Notes under the pieces: model-generated
Seen by the model: only the letters and a program-made list of their open reading frames with translations
What the model was told of the DNA's origin: nothing
Databases searched by the model: none
Translations under genes and position numbers: made by a program
Part shown: one piece after another, positions 8,401 through 14,777 of the stretch
Layout: each line of letters starts with the position of its first letter
Numbering within the stretch: the first letter of the stretch is position 1
Origin: Cupriavidus sp. U2
Lineage (GTDB): Bacteria > Pseudomonadota > Gammaproteobacteria > Burkholderiales > Burkholderiaceae
Direction: 5' to 3'
Assembly (NCBI RefSeq): GCF_009663685.2
Contig: NZ_RCOG02000006.1
Location: 1 to 64,000 of the forward strand
Length of the DNA stretch: 64,000 nucleotides

Positions 8401-10740
8401 ATCAACACGGGCGGTAACGGCTCGACCAACGTCTCGGGCAATACGACGGACGGTACTGGCGTCGATAACGGCAACGGCACCATCAATACTGGTGGCAATG
8501 GCTCGGCCAATATCTCGGGCAATACCACCAATGGCACCGGTGTCGATAACGGCAATGGCTCGATCAACACTGATGGCAACGGGTCGACCAATGTGTCGGG
8601 TAACTCGACGAATGGCACTGGCGTCAATAACGGCAACGGTACGATCAACACGGGCGGCAACGGCTCGGCCAACATCTCGGGCAATACCACCGACGGCACC
8701 GGTGTCGATAACGGCAACGGCACGATCGACACCCAGGGTAACGGTTCGACCAACGTCTCGGGCAATTCGACCAACGGCACCGGCGTCAATAACGGTAACG
8801 GCTCAATCAACACGGGAGGCAACGGCTCGACGAATATCTCGGGTGGTTCCGGCAACAGCACCGGGGTGGATAACGGAAACGGCACCATCAACACCGGCGG
8901 AAATGGCTCGACAAACATCTCCGGCAATACGACGGACGGCACCGGTGTCGATAACGGCAACGGCACCATCAACACCGGCGGTAACGGTTCGACGAACATC
9001 TCGGGCAATACCACCAATGGCACCGGCGTTGACAACGGCAACGGCACGATCGACACCCAGGGCAACGGCTCGACCAACGTCTCGGGTAACTCGACCAATG
9101 GCACTGGCGTCAACAACGGCAACGGCTCAATCAACACGGGCGGCAACGGCTCGACCAACGTCTCGGGCAATACGACTGACGGTACTGGGGTCGATAACGG
9201 CAACGGCACCATCAACACCGGTGGCAACGGCTCGACGAACATATCGGGCAACACCACCAACGGTACCGGCGTAGATAACGGTAATGGCTCGATCACTACC
9301 GACGGCAATGGCTCGACCAACGTCTCGGGTAACTCGACCAATGGTACCGGCGTCAACAACGGTAACGGGACCATCAATACCGGCGGTAACGGTTCGACGA
9401 ATATCTCGGGCAATACGACGGACGGCACCGGCGTAGATAACGGTAATGGCTCGATCACTACCGACGGCAACGGCTCGACCAACGTCTCGGGTAACTCGAC
9501 AAACGGTACCGGGGTGAACAACGGCAACGGCACCATCAACACCGGTGGCAATGGCTCGACGAATATTTCGGGCAATACCACCAACGGCACCGGCGTCGAT
9601 AACGGTAACGGGACCATCAATACCGGGGGTAACGGCTCGACGAATATTTCGGGCAATACCACGAATGGCACGGGCGTCGATAACGGCAACGGCACGATCG
9701 ACACCCAGGGCAATGGCTCGACCAACGTCTCGGGTAACTCGACAAACGGAACCGGCATCAACAATGGGAACGGTTCCATCAACACCGGAGGCAACGGCTC
9801 GACCAATATCTCGGGCAACACTGGCAACGGTACGGGCGTCGATAACGGCAATGGCTCGATTACCACCGACGGTAACGGATCGACCAACATCTCCGGCAAT
9901 TCGACCAACGGCACCGGCATCAATAACGGGAACGGAACCATCAATACCGGCGGCAACGGCTCGACCAATATCACGGGTACCACAGGCAACGGCACCGGCG
10001 TCGATAACGGCAACGGCACGATCAACACCACCGGTAATGGGTCGACCAATGTCACCGGAAATTCGTCCAACGGTTCTGGCATCGACAACACCAATGGCAC
10101 GATCAATACCGGGCCAAACGGATCGGTGACCAATATCTCCGGTAACGGTTCCAGCAATGGCAGCTCCAATGGTTCGAACGGCTCCAATGGTTCGAACGGA
10201 TCGAATGGGTCCAACGGGTCGAATGGCTCGAACGGCAGTTCGGTTGGCGACTCGGGCGGTGGTGGCGGCGGCGGAGCTGGTGCGGCCGTGGCCGGCGCTG
10301 CCGGAGCTATCGGCCTGGGTGCGGGGGTCGCGTACTTCTGGAGCGATCTGTTCGGCGCCAACTGGCACCTGGCATCGCCGCAAGCGATGACGGTGGAGCT
10401 TGGTGAAGAGGCTTGGGCCGGCGCCACGCTGGAGGCGGTTGACGTGGATGCCAGTACCAACGTCGCGAAGGTGAAGATTGCGACCAGCTCCGGGCCGCTG
10501 GAGCGCAGCCTGGACTTCCGCGATGGGGCCGACGGCGTCAAGCACTACGTGTCCGAAGACCCGCAAACGAAGATGAAGGCGGATCTGTCGGTCAACGCGC
10601 AGACGCGTGAGTTCTTCTATACGGAAAGCGGTGTCAAGGACGGCAAGCCGTACGTGGTGAAGTCTCACGGCTGGTTGAAGGCGTCGACCGAGTCAGCCGC
10701 GTCGCCGGCCACGCCTGCGGCTGCTGGGATCGGCGGCTAA
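2428..10740 (+). CDS. TpsA exoprotein, giant repeat region and C-terminal domain (frame-shifted continuation of 936-2471)
   Basis: This is the body of the secreted adhesin. The first hundred codons of this frame are meaningless. Good exoprotein sequence begins near 2735 (FIGGGGLAQTGGILNITGTS). The stretch 2458-2722 is read in a third frame (TANLTLAANGS to GGSIRV), so two single-base losses, at the G7 tract and at about 2722-2732, separate it from the TPS domain. Repaired, 936-10740 gives about 3,268 residues. The order is degenerate 28-30-residue rungs of the type LN-x-[ST]-G-T-S-T-N-G-x-G-V (2735-5260), about 60 copies of a 27-residue Asn/Gly/Thr rung (5260-10120), then an (NGS)n run, a poly-Gly linker, a hydrophobic Ala/Gly segment ending in GVAYFW, and a globular C-terminal domain of about 130 residues (WSDLFGANWHLASP onward). 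There is no Cys, and Lys and Arg are almost absent from the repeats. Sequons occur about five per rung. It is probably a right-handed beta-helix on the cell surface. There is no plausible start or ribosome site of its own. Confidence 0.8.
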   Translation: MVRISARLGGHSEPDPGCQRQHHAEREYHLDVQSAESESDGCHGWKQRPGGHGHQWAIRPERRQARCFWQHDGYRESTRSVSRWHLGEYWRRIDSRVFIGGGGLAQTGGILNITGTSIGGSGANLNNLNIAGNSVLNVIGTSVDSYGTALNNGTVSGNARLNMAGTSTNGTGLGSNYISGTDNATLNFSGTSTNNTGAYIGTLNLTDGAALGLSGTSVNGHGVALAATTATGNAALNIAGTSTNGSGVIGSGFRVAGNAGLNIGGTSTRGMGTNVLDLNATGNASLNISGTSTDGRGVNFHGTNAFEGNSRVNVAGTSANESGVYQAGTFNTSGNTALTFSGNSTNGVGINLEGTNAFEGDSRVNVAGTSTNGSGVFTIGTLNTSGNAALTFSGNSTGGFGLDLQGSKNVTGNGTLNATGTSANGSGVFIAGTLNISDGGGVNVVGATENGRGVELLRANLTGNAGLNITGTTTTGLGVFVAGQLNIADGARTNLTGTAANGRGVDISAEKNLTGNGTLNATGSSTNGSGIYVSGSLNASDGAGVNLVGNSTNGTAVDFYGANSFEGDSRANITGTTTTGIGVFVSGQLNIADGARTNLTGTAANGRGVDISGAKNLTGNGTLNATGSSTNGSGIYVSGSLNASDGAGVNLVGNSTNGTAVDFHGANAFEGDSRVNVAGTSTNGAGVVTTGIMNTSGNAALTFSGNSTNSFGLNLQGSKNVTGNGTLNATGSSTAGPGIFVAGSLNASGGAGVNLVGNSTSHRGVDIAGTKDFTGNARLNATGSTVDGVGVFVSGTLNISGQAGANLGGVATGNGSGAWFRDAVNVSGNGSLGVAGTANNGTGVNLRDVGNGTLNTTGNGSTNITGTSTNGTGVQVSANVSTDGNGATNIFGNSTNGTGVVIGRVNDTAGTTGSVATSGNGSTNISGSSQNGAGVDNSNGTINTGGNGSTNISGQSTEGTGVDNTGNGSINTGGNGSTNVRGNTTNGTGVDNSNGSINTTDNGTTNVTGTSVNGVGVKNGGGEVDTNGNGSTNISGNSTNGAGVGNGNGSINTGGNGSTNISGNSTGGPGVDNGNGTINTTGNGSTNVSGNSTNGSGVDNGGGINTDGNGSTNVTGGSTNGTGVNNGNGTIDTQGNGSTNISGNSTNGAGVGNGNGSINTGGNGSTNVTGNSTNGSGVDNGGGINTDGNGSTNVTGGSTNGTGVNNGNGTIDTQGNGSTNISGNSTNGAGVGNGNGSINTGGNGSTNVTGNSTNGSGVDNGGGINTDGNGSTNVTGGSTNGTGVGNGNGTINTGGNGSTNISGNTTNGTGVDNGNGSIHTDGNGSTNISGNTTDGTGVDNGNGTIDTTDNGTTNVSGNSTNGTGVHNGNGSINTGGNGSTNVTGNSTNGSGVNNGNGTINTGGNGSTNVTGDSGNGTGVDNGNGTIDTQGNGSTNISGNSTGGPGVDNGNGSINTGGNGSTNIAGNSTGGTGVSNGNGSINTGGNGSTNVTGNSTNGSGVDNGGGINTDGNGSTNVTGNSTNGTGVDNGNGSINTAGNGSTNVSGNSTNGTGVNNGNGSINTDGNGSANISGNTTDGTGVDNGNGTINTGGNGSTNISGNTTNGTGVDNGNGTIDTQGNGSTNVSGNSTNGTGVNNGNGSINTGGNGSTNVSGNTTDGTGVDNGNGTINTGGNGSTNISGNTTNGTGVDNGNGTIDTQGNGSTNVSGNSTNGTGVNNGNGTINTGGNGSTNVTGDSGNGTGVDNGNGTINTGGNGSTNISGNSTGGPGVDNGNGTINTGGNGSTNVSGNSTNGTGVDNGNGTINTGGNGSTNVSGNSTNGTGVDNGNGTINTGGNGSTNISGNTTNGTGVDNGNGTIDTQGNGSTNVSGNSTNGTGVNNGNGTINTGGNGSTNVTGDSGNGTGVDNGNGTINTGGNGSTNISGNSTGGPGVDNGNGTINTGGNGSTNVSGNSTDGTGVDNGNGSINTDGNGSTNVSGNSTNGTGVNNGNGSINTGGNGSTNVSGNTTDGTGVDNGNGTINTGGNGSANISGNTTNGTGVDNGNGSINTDGNGSTNVSGNSTNGTGVNNGNGTINTGGNGSANISGNTTDGTGVDNGNGTIDTQGNGSTNVSGNSTNGTGVNNGNGSINTGGNGSTNISGGSGNSTGVDNGNGTINTGGNGSTNISGNTTDGTGVDNGNGTINTGGNGSTNISGNTTNGTGVDNGNGTIDTQGNGSTNVSGNSTNGTGVNNGNGSINTGGNGSTNVSGNTTDGTGVDNGNGTINTGGNGSTNISGNTTNGTGVDNGNGSITTDGNGSTNVSGNSTNGTGVNNGNGTINTGGNGSTNISGNTTDGTGVDNGNGSITTDGNGSTNVSGNSTNGTGVNNGNGTINTGGNGSTNISGNTTNGTGVDNGNGTINTGGNGSTNISGNTTNGTGVDNGNGTIDTQGNGSTNVSGNSTNGTGINNGNGSINTGGNGSTNISGNTGNGTGVDNGNGSITTDGNGSTNISGNSTNGTGINNGNGTINTGGNGSTNITGTTGNGTGVDNGNGTINTTGNGSTNVTGNSSNGSGIDNTNGTINTGPNGSVTNISGNGSSNGSSNGSNGSNGSNGSNGSNGSNGSNGSSVGDSGGGGGGGAGAAVAGAAGAIGLGAGVAYFWSDLFGANWHLASPQAMTVELGEEAWAGATLEAVDVDASTNVAKVKIATSSGPLERSLDFRDGADGVKHYVSEDPQTKMKADLSVNAQTREFFYTESGVKDGKPYVVKSHGWLKASTESAASPATPAAAGIGG
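2451..2457 (+). repeat. G7 homopolymer at the tpsA frame break
   Basis: Seven consecutive G sit in codons ACT-GGG-GGG-GCA. In the frame as given, the protein stops six codons after the tract's first codon pair. With eight G, or a -1 slip on the run, translation continues as KTGGGTANLTLAANGS, typical of this exoprotein class. Mononucleotide G tracts inside surface-protein genes are classic slipped-strand phase-variation sites. They are also classic sequencing-error sites, and the sequence alone does not separate the two. Confidence 0.6.
3829..4452 (+). repeat. 312-bp tandem duplication inside tpsA
   Basis: Bases 3829-4140 are repeated at 4141-4452 with few differences, both copies beginning AATATCACAGGCACCACGAC. 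The unit is 104 codons, that is, several rungs, so the duplication keeps frame. The differences (for example CTT/ATT, GCGGGC/TCTGGC) are scattered. This marks a recent expansion step within the less regular part of the exoprotein. Confidence 0.85.
5260..10120 (+). repeat. About 60 tandem 81-bp (27-residue) units encoding the sequon-rich rungs
   Basis: The spacing between successive NGSTN blocks is 81 bp, with some 78-bp units where the second half reads V-D-N-G-G-G-I. The unit is N-G-S-T-N-[VI]-[ST]-G-N-[ST]-T-N-G-T-G-V, then [DN]-N-G-N-G-[TS]-I-N-T-x-G. Each unit contains five N-X-S/T sequons (NGS, N[VI][ST], N[ST]T, NGT and NG[TS]). Protein copies are nearly identical, yet codons differ freely between copies (GGC/GGT, AAC/AAT, TCG/TCC), so the amino-acid pattern rather than the DNA is conserved. 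A few higher-order blocks containing GTIDTQGNGS or VTGDSGNGTGVD recur. The count is estimated from length divided by period. Confidence 0.9.
10144..10239 (+). repeat. Short Asn-Gly-Ser tandem run near the TpsA C-terminus
   Basis: A 9-bp-type repeat (AAT-GGT-TCG and AAC-GGC-TCC variants) encodes about ten NGS triplets in a row, each a potential N-glycosylation sequon. It links the last 27-residue rung to the poly-Gly and hydrophobic C-terminal region. Low-complexity runs of this kind change copy number easily. Confidence 0.8.
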
Positions 10741-11166
10741 TCGGAACTCAGCCGGTGCCACATGGCGCCGGCTGGGTCCGTCTTCGCCGATGCTTCAGTT
10801 CGCGCCAGACGCTCGAATTCGAGCGTTGGCGCCTTTCACACTTACGCTATTTGTTCGTCTGGTTTCTTCCATTTTCTGATTCTGTTTTGTCGGAAATTGG
10901 AAGAGACCATTTTCATTTCGGTTTTCGAAACTAGCTGCCAAACTCGCGCCAGAAGCATCGTGTGATGGCAGTACACGGAATCGCGCGCTCACCGCTGTTT
11001 GGACGTGCGATGCGGATGCCGATTCCATTCGTGAAATTCAAAGATTTTGCTATTCGGCGTAGGCGTATGCCGCTCTACCATTTTTACAGAAACAGCGACG
11101 CACTGATCAGCAGTTCGATTCGCAGTTGTAGCAAGCGCAGAACATTCACCGAGTCCATCCACTTCC
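10741..11166. other. Intergenic region between tpsA and tpsB
   Basis: The 426 bp between two partner genes is long for a TPS operon and visibly AT-richer than either gene. A hairpin (10747-10772, AGCCGG...CCGGCT) lies right after the tpsA stop but has no T-tract. The palindrome at 10809-10826 and T-rich stretches (10850-10930) follow. tpsB may therefore have its own promoter here. No gene is evident, and the tpsB start has only a weak ribosome site. Confidence 0.5.
10802..10831. repeat. Extended palindrome upstream of tpsB
   Basis: ACGCTCGAATTCGAGCGT (10809-10826) is a perfect 18-bp palindrome, and the flanks GCGCCA (10802-10807) and TGGCGC (10826-10831 region) extend the dyad with one unpaired base. 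It has the same CGAATTCG core as the palindrome before tpsA. It is a candidate operator or structured leader element. Confidence 0.55.
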
Positions 11167-12846
11167 ATGTCGCGGTACTTCCAGAACATAAAGCGAAAAT
11201 TCCAGCGTGCCGCCTGTGCATTGCCATGGGTGATGTTGATGGTCGCCGTCCATGCCGAACCGGCGGTGACAGATACCGCTGCAGTGTCGCCCCAAAAGGT
11301 CGTGGAATTCAGCGTGTTTCCCGCAGGTAGCCCCGCCGCAGCCGTAGTCCAGCGCGTGCTGCAGAGCGCGGCATCGCGGCTGGGCGCCGCGCCGGCAACG
11401 TTGGCCGAAGTGGATCAGTGGTCCGACAGTCTCACCAACGCACTGCGCCAAGGCGGGTTCCCGGTTGGGCAGGTATTGCTGACCGATCAGAACTGGCGCG
11501 CAGCCCAGCAAGGCCAGCCCTTGGTGTTCACGGCCTTCCCGGGCCGCATCCATGATGTCCAGATCGAAAACCAGTCGCGCGTCAAGGACGAACGACTGCA
11601 TCGTCTGATCACGAAAGCACTGTGTGGGGGCGAATCGCTGGACAGCGTGTGTCTGTTGCAGACCAGCCGTCTGGAGCGCGCCACGCAGTTGCTGCAGGAC
11701 GTGCCCGGCGTGGCGATTGCCGCCGCGCCGCAGTTTTCCCCAGGCGGCGGCCCCGGCGATATCAATGTGCGTTTCAGCATCGCGCAGCGGGGCGATCCGA
11801 TCACCGGCGATGTCTTTATCGACAACAAGGGTATCGAGTCAACAGGCCTGTACCGTCTCGGCGTCACTGCAGCGGGTAACAATTTCTTTGGTTTGGGCGA
11901 GGCCTACGCACTGACCCTGACCGGCACCGAAAAGAAGATGTGGACCGGTTCGCTGACGGGCAGCGTTCCAATTCTTGACGATGGCTTGCGTGTCACGGGC
12001 GGCTTTACCCGCCAGCAATACACGATCAATGCCGTGACGCAGGTCGTAGGCGTAGCCAACACTTTGCAGGCGGGGCTGCAATATCCCATTACGCGTGGCC
12101 TCGATGCCAATATCTGGGCCGGCGCGTCATATCTCCATAGCCGTACGAATACCGATTACAAGGACCTCTATGTGGCGCACAGCACGCTGAATGCGCTGCG
12201 GCTTTCGCTCCAGGCGAACAATGGCGACCGCGCGCAGCAATTGCGCAGCGACATCTGGAGCGGCGAGCTGGCGCTGACGGTCGGCCATCAGAGCAACGAC
12301 GTGCCTTACTTAAATAGCGTCACGCAGGTGGCCGGCGTCTACGGAAAATTCACGACGACCGGCTTCGGAAAATACGGGTTGAATCGCAGTGGCGATTTGT
12401 TTCTGACCGGCCAGATCAATGGTCAACTGGCCAGCAAGAACCTGGACCCAAGCGAAAAGCTCGGCGTGGGTGGCCCCAATGCAGTCCGTGCCTATCGTGC
12501 CGATGAAGGGTCGTTCGACGATGGCGTGGTGCTGAACGCCGGTCTCTACCAACGTATTCCGGTGGCGGCCGGCCACCAGGTGCAGTTGGGCATTTTCTCT
12601 GATTTCGCCATCGGCCGCGTCAACCACAACCCTTGGGGCGGCTGGGAATCGACCTATATCGGCATGTCCGACGTCAGCAATCGTCGGATTCTCTCGGGAT
12701 ATGGCCTGGGAATCGACTGGTTGACGCCGATAGGCGCCACGGTTTCCGCATCCGTTTCCAAGGCATACGGATTCTCTTCGACATCTTGGGTAGACCCTGG
12801 CAAGAAACCCGTGCAGTACTGGTTATCGGTGACATGGAGCAAATAA
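11167..12846 (+). CDS. TpsB outer-membrane transporter of the two-partner secretion system (FhaC/ShlB/HMW1B type)
   Basis: This Omp85-superfamily pore recognises the TPS domain of TpsA in the periplasm and threads it through the outer membrane. The 559 residues match the usual 540-590. A signal peptide (ALPWVMLMVAVHA) is followed by an N-terminal helix/linker and two POTRA domains (about 55-220, with VEFSVFPAGSP and LVFTAFPGRIHDVQIEN). A 16-strand barrel comes next (DPITGDVFIDNKGIESTGLYRLG onward). The L6 loop motif appears as VRAYRADEG, close to the family's V-R-G-Y. The last strand ends YWLSVTWSK. It is transcribed with tpsA upstream and the glycosyltransferase 65 bp downstream, the same A-B-C order as the Haemophilus HMW1 locus. 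The start codon has only a poor ribosome site, but the signal peptide supports it. Confidence 0.92.
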   Translation: MSRYFQNIKRKFQRAACALPWVMLMVAVHAEPAVTDTAAVSPQKVVEFSVFPAGSPAAAVVQRVLQSAASRLGAAPATLAEVDQWSDSLTNALRQGGFPVGQVLLTDQNWRAAQQGQPLVFTAFPGRIHDVQIENQSRVKDERLHRLITKALCGGESLDSVCLLQTSRLERATQLLQDVPGVAIAAAPQFSPGGGPGDINVRFSIAQRGDPITGDVFIDNKGIESTGLYRLGVTAAGNNFFGLGEAYALTLTGTEKKMWTGSLTGSVPILDDGLRVTGGFTRQQYTINAVTQVVGVANTLQAGLQYPITRGLDANIWAGASYLHSRTNTDYKDLYVAHSTLNALRLSLQANNGDRAQQLRSDIWSGELALTVGHQSNDVPYLNSVTQVAGVYGKFTTTGFGKYGLNRSGDLFLTGQINGQLASKNLDPSEKLGVGGPNAVRAYRADEGSFDDGVVLNAGLYQRIPVAAGHQVQLGIFSDFAIGRVNHNPWGGWESTYIGMSDVSNRRILSGYGLGIDWLTPIGATVSASVSKAYGFSSTSWVDPGKKPVQYWLSVTWSK

Positions 12847-12911
12847 ATCCGTGACGCGGCTGGCGTGTGTCCGCAAAACCGGAACGATTGTCCCTCTACA
12901 GGAAAATGATC

Positions 12912-14777
12912 ATGACAAAACCTTCGATCTTCAGCATTAACAAGTTCGAATATCTGTGCTATCGCCGCGAACACGAGAAAGCGGGGCGCGAACTGGTGGC
13001 CTTGCTGAGTCGCATCGACAACCATTACGGCATCCTGATGGATATCGACGAATGGGCGCAGTCGGGCGAAGCGCGCGACATCATGGACGACCATCTGCTG
13101 ACGCGTCTGACGTCGGCCATCAGCAGCCTGGCCACCGACCCGGAATTCCGGATTACCGATCACGGCGGCGCGCTGCTGCTGCAATACCAGCGATGGCTGG
13201 CGGCGATGTTTGCGGCCAGCCCCTTCCGCAATGCGGATCATGTGTTGCGTACGCTGGGTCTGGATGAGGAGGCGCGCTATTCGCTGCAGTTGCGGACGTC
13301 GGATCTGCGCAAGTTTCAGTTGTTCTATCTGCCGGAGTCCGAAGTCCGGCTCGATTGGGATGCCCTTTGGGAGCACAACAAGGTGGTGACGGCCGGGCTG
13401 GCAATGGCCATGATGTCGTCGCGCTTCCTGGCCACGCCTTCGGCCCATGCCAAGCGCGAGCTGCTGCTGCGCTGGCTGCCGGAACGTCTGGACCAGATCG
13501 ACAGCGTCGACATGTTGCCGATGGGTGTGATGCACGATGTCTACATGCATTGCAGCTATGCCGACATCGCGAGCAAGCACGACATCAAGAAGCCCATCAA
13601 CACCTTGATCCGGCGCAAATTGGCAACACTTGGCATGTTCGATGTTGAACGCCCCGCCGCCGTGGCCGCCAACGGCAAGCCTGTGTTGCTGGTGGTGTTG
13701 GAGTGGTTCTCGAAGAACCACTCGATCTATCGCACCCACTCGCAGACCATGGTGGCCATGCGCGACCGCTTCCACCTGGTGGGGATGGGCTACGGCGACC
13801 GCGTGGACGATGCGGGCCGGGAGGTCTTCCACGAGTTCATCACGATCGAGGGCAACAGCGTCTGGGACCATGCGCGGCACATTCGCGACACGAGCGAGAA
13901 ATACCAGGCGCAGGTGATGTACATGCCCAGCGTCGGCATGTTCCCCATCACCATGGTGCTGGGCTGCCTGCGCGTGGCGCCGCTGCAGATGATGGCGCTG
14001 GGCCACCCGGCCACGACCCACGGCCATGCGATGGACTACGTGGTGGTGGAAGAAGACTACGTGGGCGACGAATCGTGCTTCAGCGAAAAATTGCTGAAAC
14101 TGCCATCCGATGGCATGCCGTATCGGCCGCCCGCCGCCATGCTCGAGCTTGAGTTGCCGACGAAGACGCCGTCGACGTCCGACGTGGTCAAGATCGCCGT
14201 CGCAGGCACCACGATCAAGCTCAATCCCGGCTTCCTTGAAACCTGCGCGACGATCGCGCGCCAGTCCAAGGTGCCTGTGCAGTTCCACTTCCTGGTGGGC
14301 CAGGCCAGCGGGTTGGTCTTCCCGCAGGTGCGCAACCTGGTGCGGCGCATCGTCGGTGAAGATGCTGTGGTGTACAAGCACCAGAACTATCACAGCTACA
14401 TGAAGGTGATTGCAGATTGCGACATGTTCTTGAACCCGTTCCCGTTCGGCAACACCAATGGCATTGTCGATACAGTCTGGGCCGGCCTGGTCGGGGTGTG
14501 CAAGACGGGGCGGGAAGTCCACGAACATATCGACGAGGGGATGTTCCATCGGCTTGGCTTTCCGGAGTGGACCATCGCCAAAACGAAGGAAGCGTATGTC
14601 GATGCCGCGCTGCGCATGATCGAAGACAAGGAGGAGCGGGATGCACTGACCGCGCAGCTGGCGGGCCCGCAGGCGATCGAGAAGCTGATCTTCAAGGGCC
14701 GGCCGGAGATCCTTGGCGAACGGATCGAGGAAATCTGGAGCCAGAAGCTGCCTGCCGGCGAGGCGCAAGCATCATGA
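12912..14777 (+). CDS. HMW1C-type cytoplasmic N-glycosyltransferase (GT41)
   Basis: This cytoplasmic enzyme transfers hexoses from UDP-sugar directly to Asn in N-X-S/T sequons, independent of lipid carriers. The 621 residues match characterised HMW1C proteins (about 620-640). The family is clear along the whole length. The N-terminal all-alpha domain contains LLQYQRWLAAMFAASPFRNA and FYLPESEVRL, and MGVMHDVYMHCSY precedes HSIYRTHS (about residues 270-277, the catalytic-His region). Then come LGHPATTH, TTIKLNP with Lys436 (UDP-phosphate binding in the family), and NPFPFGNTNGIVD followed by GVCKTGREVHEHIDEG. I chose ATG 12912 because AGGA at 12900-12903 is well spaced; ATG 12906 and 12867 are also in frame. 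The stop overlaps the next gene's ATG (ATGA). Its location next to a sequon-saturated TpsA makes that protein the obvious substrate. Confidence 0.95.
   Translation: MTKPSIFSINKFEYLCYRREHEKAGRELVALLSRIDNHYGILMDIDEWAQSGEARDIMDDHLLTRLTSAISSLATDPEFRITDHGGALLLQYQRWLAAMFAASPFRNADHVLRTLGLDEEARYSLQLRTSDLRKFQLFYLPESEVRLDWDALWEHNKVVTAGLAMAMMSSRFLATPSAHAKRELLLRWLPERLDQIDSVDMLPMGVMHDVYMHCSYADIASKHDIKKPINTLIRRKLATLGMFDVERPAAVAANGKPVLLVVLEWFSKNHSIYRTHSQTMVAMRDRFHLVGMGYGDRVDDAGREVFHEFITIEGNSVWDHARHIRDTSEKYQAQVMYMPSVGMFPITMVLGCLRVAPLQMMALGHPATTHGHAMDYVVVEEDYVGDESCFSEKLLKLPSDGMPYRPPAAMLELELPTKTPSTSDVVKIAVAGTTIKLNPGFLETCATIARQSKVPVQFHFLVGQASGLVFPQVRNLVRRIVGEDAVVYKHQNYHSYMKVIADCDMFLNPFPFGNTNGIVDTVWAGLVGVCKTGREVHEHIDEGMFHRLGFPEWTIAKTKEAYVDAALRMIEDKEERDALTAQLAGPQAIEKLIFKGRPEILGERIEEIWSQKLPAGEAQAS

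Noticed and set aside
5260..10120. Regular 81-bp repeats considered as a CRISPR or other non-coding array
   Set aside because: There are no spacer sequences and the repeat is continuous and translated in one frame.
5180..10390. Several plus-strand ORFs rich in Ala/Thr/Arg/Pro within the repeat region
   Set aside because: These are other-frame shadows of the tpsA repeat.
3100..10541. Very long open frames on the minus strand across the tpsA repeats (up to 1,088 codons)
   Set aside because: They are the antisense image of the repeat (monotonous Pro/Leu/Val/Glu pattern), have no starts or ribosome sites, and are explained by repeat codon use without antisense stops.
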